Below, in pieces: positions 58,301 through 64,000 of a stretch of 64,000 nucleotides of DNA. How positions within the stretch are numbered: the first letter of the stretch is position 1; each line of letters begins with the position of its first letter. The stretch comes from Misgurnus anguillicaudatus (taxonomy: Eukaryota; Chordata; Actinopteri; Cypriniformes; Cobitidae). Where the stretch lies: NCBI RefSeq assembly GCF_027580225.2, contig NC_073356.2:16893501-16957500 (forward strand), in the 5' to 3' direction. The position numbers and the translations under genes are program-made. The notes under the pieces are model-generated. The model saw only the letters and a list, made by a program, of their open reading frames with translations. It made no database searches and had not been told where the DNA came from.

Positions 58301-61300
58301 CATTCTGAAACCCGCTGATACAGCCAGACCGGGTCAGAGAGAACAGCGGTTTGGTTCACGGTGAGTTGGTCACGAGACATACATTGCTTGAATAACAATT
58401 AAAGAACATCCTAATCAGGTATCTTAACTCAAATAAGCATGACAAAATGTGTGACTATCATGTCCAGTTTTGCTGCTGTTCAATTAGCTGAGAGTGAAGC
58501 GGAATTACCTAGTAATGTTACGTTGTTACAGTGTAGTTGAATGACTGTCCTTTTAACTTTTGACAATGTGACTGATGTATTTCTTTAATAGCGTGACAGT
58601 TAAAGCAATGAGACGTATCATCTCTCCTTAGCCTGTTATATTGAAAATGTATGTTTTACAATTTGCAGTGTGACTTTATCCTTTGCTAAATTATGTCTCG
58701 TCATAGACCTGCTAATGCCTGTATCAGTGGAAGACCGCTAACATTAGCTTGAAAACCACAACGAACTTATTCAGCCTAAATAAAGTAATGATTACTGTAT
58801 TTATAACTAGCATTTCTCTTGTTACAGTCCCTGCATTGTAAAATGAAAGTTAGACTTGAGGGGAGTGAACATTTAGACATAGAGAAAAAGTATCAAACGT
58901 AGCTTGTGCATAAAAGTTCGCTTTTCTTTTACACGTGTGTGAAATCCACTGACGCCAAGTGTGCGTTGCAGACTGTCATTCAACCGCAGCATTAACGAGT
59001 CACATAATGGTTTTAGATCGCTAAATAGTAGGTTTAAGGCGGCAGACAGCAACTGATGATTGAAAATGGTTTAATGTAGATTGAAGGAACGAATTTAAAA
59101 AGTGCATGTAAAGGGATAAGCAAGCTGACATTGTAGAATATAAGACGAGTTTTTTTTTATTAACTTAAACTTGCCGAGAGAGAAAGAGAGAGGGAGGGGG
59201 AGAGTTGAGCGCGCGAGGCGCAGAGAGAGAGAGAGGTGCGCGCGTCCGAGACCCAGAGAGAGAGAGAGAGGTGCGCGCGCCCAAGACGCAGAGAGAGAGA
59301 GGTGAATGCATGAGATACAGAGAGAGAAAGAGAGAGGGATAATAAAAATTAAAATAAAAGTATTTTCTGGTAAAAATCCCAAAATACGTTTGGAAAAGTG
59401 TGGGGGGGGGTCGTCTTATATTCGGGTATATATGGTAATTATAGTGTAGCTTATAAGGCAATATAGGGACTAATTATTACACACGCACACAAACATTAAG
59501 GAGTGACCTTTATCTTGTTTAATGATAATATAAATGATGATGATAGTAATAATGTCATCATTATTTTTTGTAATTATTACTGTCAATAATAATAATAATA
59601 ATAATAATGCTGGTAGAAGTAATAGTTGTGGCTGTAGCAGCAATCTGTTAGGGAAATCTGTTAATGTTTTGTTGCACGTTTCTGAAAAAAAAATTATCGG
59701 CCGATATATCGGCTTATCGGTTTTTAAAACCAACAAACATTTGTATCGGGATCGGCCTTCAAAATCCTTTATCGGTCGGGCTCTAATGTTAACTACAAAC
59801 CGGCTGCCAAACCTCCCTTCACATAGCGGTGATTCATGATCGCTGTCTCCTTTTGTCTTTAGGAAACCAAAACATTTGTTATTTTTGACGAGGTATTTGT
59901 TCCAGAGTTCATTTTAGTCTAGTCAGACTATTAAACAAACAGAAATTGGACGTAGAGTTCCGACCAGACGCGTAACCGTGACAGCGCACGTGCATCCAAT
60001 GAAACATGCATTTGAAAAAGTAACATTTGAAAACATAACCTTTATTATCCCCGAAGGAACTTTGAAGAACAGCTAAATAACTATATGCGTAAAGAGATAT
60101 TTCACTTTAAAATGAAAATTCTGTCATCATTTACTCACCCTCATGTTGTTCTAAACCTGTATGAATTTCTTTTTTCTGATGAACACAAAAGAAGATATTT
60201 TGAGAAATGATGGTAAACGCACAGCAGTAAGTGACCATGGACTTCCATAGTAGGAATAAAAAAATATGATGGAATTTTATGGTTACCGTCAACTGTGTGC
60301 TTACCATCATTTATCAAAATATTTCCTTAGTCATTTATTATCACAATACTTCCAAAATATGTTTTTCCTACTATAGAAGTCTATGGTCACTTACTGCTGT
60401 GCGTTTACCATCATTTCTCAAAATATCTTCTTTTATGTTCATCAGAAATTCATTTTAAAGTGAACTATCCCTTTAAGCCATTTCCAGGAGATGTGTGTAA
60501 ATGGTTCTTCTTCTGCGGCCCATATTGAGTTTTTGCATGAGAGAGCCCTCTGGCTTTTGGATGTAGCGGCATTTCAGTGTAATTGAGAAGCATAGCAAGC
60601 ATCATCCCCTGACTTATCGGCCCATCCCTTTGCTACAGTATTTGATTTCATAAAAAAGTCACAATCAATTTATATTTCTGTTTTATCTGTTAGATCCCAG
60701 AAGTGATGCAGAAGCGATTGGGGATAGACATTCATTCTGCTGTCAGAATACAGCCCCTAAAATCAACACCCAGGGTAGCAGAGGCAGTCATGCTACAACC
60801 ATTACAACAACTGGTAAGTACACTGTAAAAAAGTTGGTTCAACCTGGTTGCCTTAAACAACTTTTTTGAGCTAGCCGCTAACAAATATTTTTAAGTTGAA
60901 TTAACTTAAAATTTTAGTGCAACCAGGTAACTTACTTTGTTAAGTTGAATCAAAAACTTTTAAAGTTGGGTATTAATATAAAATATGCTCAATATATATA
61001 GTTGTAAGCAGGGATGGGCAGTATTTCAAATACATGTATTTAAAATACGTATTTGAAATACAAAATAGTATTTTGTATTTTAAAGCCTTTGCAAAAAATG
61101 AAATGTAATTTGTATTTTTAAATACATTTAAGATGAGTATTTTTGTATTTTTAAAATACTCAAAATACTTTGAGCCAGTCAACCAGTCAGGGTGCTCTTT
61201 TCATGCATCAACTAGTTCAGACCAGACACCAGAGTTCAGGTAAGCAAATATATCTGTGCAGCTTTTAGTGGGCAATAATTGAAATGTTGGAGTGGGAAAT

Positions 61301-63939
61301 AAAGCAAAGGCGATTGAATTATTGGGTGTGATGTGATTTGTGTTATAACTGTCGCAAAAGGAAATTCAAATTCACTCTTGCACGTTGGCAGGCAGTTGCA
61401 CGCTACACTTGCACATTGCATGACTGAGACAGAGTGTTGAACGCTGACAAATTGGTCTACACTTTTGACTTAAAGGAAAACCACAGTTTTTTTTATATTT
61501 TACTATGTTCTTACCTCAACTTAGACAAATTAATACATAACTATCTTTTTTCAATGAATGGAGAAAGAGCACATAGTTTGCAGCATTTCGACCTCAGTGC
61601 GCAGTAACATCTTCACAGGAGTAATGATGTTACTGCGCCAGAGGTTGAAGTGCTGCAATGTGCTCTTCCGCCATACAATATAGTTCTCATTTTTATTCAC
61701 TTAAAAATCACGTTTTATTTTGTGCCACCATACTTACTTGTGTAACTATGTAACAGTCTTTAAAATAGGGAAAACATGGAAGTGTTTGGTGGCTTCTAAA
61801 TTCCTCCCTGTTTGGATCCTAAGGAATAAATGGGACTAGGCTAAATGCTAACACATTCATGACATGCTGTGCAAAGATTAAGTGCACATACAGTATTGAA
61901 AAAAGATAGGCATGTATTAATTCATCAGGTAAGAACATAGTAAAATATTGAAAAACTGTGTAAACCTAAAAGGCTTTTATGCTTGACGTGCTCTCCGTTG
62001 TATAATTCTGTGAAATGACAGGGGGCGACTCGTGAGTAATTGTTCTCAAAACCATCAAAAAGCAGCAATGAGAGGAATTAGTTTGCCGAATAATTTGTCT
62101 CGTGAGACGTTTGTAAATGCATGGATTTCTTAACATATAAACTGATTAGGTTGTGGGTCATTTTGACGACACATGAAAAAGTTTTTATGATGTTTTTATA
62201 AAACATCACTTTACTTGAAGGGGTGTTCACAAGGCTGACATGACACATTCATAATCATAACATGACACGTGTCATGAATATGAAGGAGATTTTATGGATG
62301 TTTATGACAACTGTCATTAATTGCAATAAAAATGACATAATTGAACAAATGACAAAGATGACATTGTTTGAGATGTCTTTGTTATGACAACTTGACATTA
62401 AAGCAACACTATGTAGTTTTTTTACCTTTAAATAATGTCTCTAAAATTATTTCAGTGATAGAACAACTTTTAACTGGACAAATTGTACTGTTGCTGCAAC
62501 CTGAGCAGCCTCCTAGCTGCTACAAGCACACTCTGAAAGTGGCGGTGGAGGGTAGGAAACACAGCCCCGCCCCTCCCCCTGCCTGCAGAAGAGTGTCTGA
62601 TACCAGACACTGTTGCGCTTTTCAACCACATGAGGGAGCTGTAAGTCATTTTTACATGGAAACTACATTGTGTTGCTTTAACCCATACATCATAACTTGC
62701 CATGACAACTTGACATTAACCAAGACAACATAACTGACCACTTTTTACCAGTGATACAAATATAATTTGTCATTAAAATGTCATTAAGTGTTAATACTCT
62801 GTTAAATAGTTTTTATAACAGCATCATGAATATTCTTCAGTTCATAATGTTTATTTGACCGAGTATTAATAATATTTGACATAGTATTAACACTTAATGC
62901 CATAACAAAGTTATCTCAAACAATGTCATCTTTGCATTAAAAATTACATAACTGAGTAAATGACACTTAATGGCAGTTGTCATAAATGTGCATAAAATCT
63001 TCTTCATGTTCATGACACGTCATGTTATGATTATGAATGTGTCATGTCGGCCTTATGCACACCCCTTCAAGTAAAGTGTTACCAAGTTTTTTTTCTAGTT
63101 TTCTATTTTTTACAGGGCAGGGGAAAGCAAGAGGTACGTAAAATAAAATGAAAGTTTCTAAGTAGTTGCACACATCTAAATCCTTTTTGGCATTCAGAAA
63201 TAGACCCAGATAGATTTCAGCCTAATAGGGATACTTGCACAGAATCACCAATTTCACATGTATTTTGTGTATTTTCAAAATACAAAATACTGTATTTGTA
63301 TTTAAATACATTTTTCCTCACAGTATTTTGTATTTGTATTTAAATACATTTTTCGACACAGTATTTTGTATTTGTATTTGAAATACATTTCCATGTATTT
63401 ATGCCCATCTCTGGTTGTAAGCTATTGTTGTCTATCTACAGGCAGATAGCGAGAAAGAGGACGAGCTTCAGACTGCATTTCTTGACTGGCTGCATGCTCA
63501 GAGTCATCAGCCGCTCTCCTGTCTGACGCCACGCTCCAACATTATCCTCTTACACTGTGCTGAAGGTCTGTAGAAGAACATCTAGTGGTTTGTTTCTCTT
63601 AACTTTTTAATAGGTTTACAATTGCAATAGTCTCACAGTGTTTCTCACTTCTCAGGAAAGGCTGAATTTGCCGTAAGTGTGTTGAAACCAGAGCAACAGC
63701 AAGAAGATGAGATGTTCTTTCTATCGACTGGTTTATTAAAGAAAACAGACATACAGGTATTATTCACATATTTTATTTTTCACGTTTTTTTAGACCTTTA
63801 TTTCCGTTCTCCTTCCAGCTCAATTCTTCAACATTTTCATTTAGATTGTAAAGGAGCTGCATCATTTGGACCAGAGGGGCTCTTCAGACTGTGATAATAA
63901 AGATCAATTTCTTGGTTTCCCCAGCCTCAGCTCTCTTGG
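55350..63939 (+). CDS. pex1: pex1, peroxisome biogenesis AAA+ ATPase, 5' part (exons 1-9)
   Basis: PEX1 forms with PEX6 the membrane-anchored AAA+ motor that extracts the PEX5 import receptor from peroxisomes. Exons: 55350-55457, 55568-55711, 55791-55874, 56123-56237, 56317-57011, 60694-60813, 63442-63565, 63656-63756, 63845-63939. All have GT-AG borders and one continuous frame of about 528 codons; the last exon leaves in phase 2, so the gene continues beyond the window. Start [16 protein letters not shown] follows an out-of-frame ATG 5 nt upstream. Residues about 1-190 match the PEX1 N-terminal domain ([65 protein letters not shown]). A variable linker follows in exon 5 (Lys/Glu-rich near its end), then the conserved [20 protein letters not shown] and [14 protein letters not shown]. 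The Walker motifs of D1 and D2 (human protein about 1283 aa) are outside. Introns 5 (3.7 kb) and 6 (2.6 kb) are inflated by transposons. Confidence 0.95.
57063..57205. mobile_element. MITE with TIR TATACCACGG in pex1 intron 5
   Basis: Left 'tataccacggggctgaagaa'; right 'ggtaaccgtggtata'. About 143 bp. Starts 51 bp after the exon 5 donor. Confidence 0.6.
57314..57608. mobile_element. Left part of an AGGGACACTCC MITE
   Basis: Follows TTAA (57310-57313) with 'agggacactccaattttttt' and 'gctcctcaagagttt', a known teleost repeat start. The right terminus was not found, so it is probably truncated. Confidence 0.5.
57610..58061. mobile_element. Left part of a second hAT-like repeat (TAGAGCCCTGCACGGGCC)
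   Basis: 'tagagccctgcacgggcc' then repeated 'agcccgac(c)' words. The right end is not identified. The hAT at 58070 probably interrupts it, with the remainder perhaps at 59794-60000. Confidence 0.4.
58070..59785. mobile_element. hAT element with perfect 8-bp target duplication, 1716 bp
   Basis: Ends TAGAGCCCGACCGATATATC and ...tcggtcgggctcta. Octamers atgttaac at 58062-58069 and 59786-59793 are identical. 'tatcggccgatat' palindromes cluster at both ends. No transposase frame. The interior includes GA-rich low-complexity sequence (about 59175-59340), a 'tcttatattcgggtatatat' repeat and (AAT)n at about 59586. Confidence 0.9.
60102..60474. mobile_element. Palindromic MITE (AGGGATAGTTCAC family) in pex1 intron 5
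   Basis: Arms 'gaagatattttgagaaatga' and 'tcatttctcaaaatatcttc' are exact inverses; 'catcatttactcaccctcat' marks the left end and 'agtgaactatccctt' the right. The middle matches the 45.9-kb copy in inverse orientation, so it is a mosaic. It could form a long RNA hairpin in the pre-mRNA. Confidence 0.8.
60824..60968. repeat. Short dispersed repeat after pex1 exon 6
   Basis: 'cactgtaaaaaagttggttc' and the partly inverse 'ttaagttgaatcaaaaactt' bound about 145 bp. It begins about 10 bp after the exon 6 donor. Confidence 0.45.
61474..61962. mobile_element. AGGAAAACC MITE inside the pex1 hAT
   Basis: Follows TTAA (61470-61473) with 'aggaaaaccacag'; 'atgttcttacctcaactta' and 'acatggaagtgtttggtggc' are shared with 28363-30912. 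The right end is lost after 'attgaaaaactgtg'. Confidence 0.75.
62204..63083. mobile_element. Copy of the GGTAACACTTTACTTGAAGG MITE inside the pex1 hAT
   Basis: The left end is degraded ('catcactttacttgaagggg'); the right end is intact (ccccttcaagtaaagtgttacc). Collinear with 14531-15628 except for the insertion at 62402-62677. Confidence 0.8.
62402..62677. mobile_element. 276-bp TTAA-flanked MITE (AGCAACAC), third nesting level
   Basis: Ends AGCAACACTATGTAGTTTTT and its inverse (aaactacattgtgttgct). TTAA at 62398-62401 and 62678-62681. In the sister copy at 14.7 kb the site reads 'ttgacataaaccaatacat' with no insert. The 121-codon frame over it has no domain. Confidence 0.9.
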
Positions 63940-64000
63940 GTATGCTTAAAACTGGATAAATACCTAAATATCTTTAGCAATGAACTCTTTGATGGATAAG

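Larger units (their letters stand above)
61009..63413. mobile_element. hAT element (2405 bp) filling pex1 intron 6, perfect target duplication
   Basis: Ends CAGGGATGGGCAGTATTTCA and ...tatttatgcccatctctg. Octamers gttgtaag at 61001-61008 and 63414-63421 are identical. Arms are built of 'gtatttgaaatac/gtattttgtattt' words. Its right edge is 28 nt upstream of exon 7. Two later insertions occupy most of its length. Confidence 0.92.

Noticed and set aside
59095..59461. Ser/Leu-rich frames on the minus strand
   Set aside because: Translation of GA-rich low-complexity sequence inside a hAT element.
62368..62733. 121-codon frame in pex1 intron 6
   Set aside because: Falls on a TTAA-flanked MITE inside another MITE.
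1..64000. CRISPR arrays, tRNA or rRNA genes
   Set aside because: Repeats with regular unique spacers were not seen; periodic repeats here are microsatellites or transposon subterminal motifs. No cloverleaf or rRNA core motif was recognised by eye, though a tRNAscan or Rfam search was not possible.

Overview
The window is nuclear genomic DNA from a teleost fish, probably a cypriniform or close relative. The evidence is short vertebrate-type exons with GT-AG introns, four recognisable vertebrate orthologues, and a very dense load of short inverted-repeat DNA transposons of the kinds common in cyprinids. The species cannot be fixed from sequence alone. No bacterial-type genes, CRISPR arrays, tRNAs or rRNAs were seen.

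Layout. (1) 1-1075 is the 3' end of an LTR retrotransposon: an RNase H tail running straight into a 956-bp LTR. (2) 6623-9586 holds the last two coding exons of runx1t1 on the + strand, ending in the MYND zinc finger. A probable 3' UTR of about 3.2 kb follows, to about 12820. (3) 12.9-48.3 kb has no exon I can support. It is a mosaic of nested MITE/hAT/Harbinger-like elements with several repeat-poor blocks (about 18.0-20.3, 25.3-26.5, 41.3-43.4 and 46.1-47.3 kb) that could be regulatory. (4) 48330-51322 is a complete 8-exon lrrc69 on the - strand. (5) 51983-54762 is a complete 7-exon otud6b on the - strand. (6) 55350-63939 is the first nine coding exons of pex1 on the + strand, running off the window before the AAA+ domains.

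The order runx1t1(+), lrrc69(-), otud6b(-) mirrors human 8q21.3 (OTUD6B, LRRC69, SLC26A7, RUNX1T1), except that no slc26a7 exon is visible in the 35-kb gap. pex1 (human 7q21) abuts otud6b head to head. The 587 bp between the two start codons looks like a shared bidirectional promoter and contains a perfect TCTCGCGAGA (CGCG-box/BANP) site. The four genes are not known to form a pathway: a transcriptional corepressor, an uncharacterised LRR protein, a deubiquitinase and a peroxisome-biogenesis ATPase.

I found no new multi-gene system. The most notable things are transposon architecture and its contact with genes: lrrc69 has mobile-element sequence starting 17 nt before its ATG and 9 nt after its stop codon; a 2.4-kb hAT with a perfect 8-bp target duplication, itself hit by further insertions, ends 28 nt from a pex1 splice acceptor; and several multi-level nests can be ordered in time because empty sites survive elsewhere in the window.
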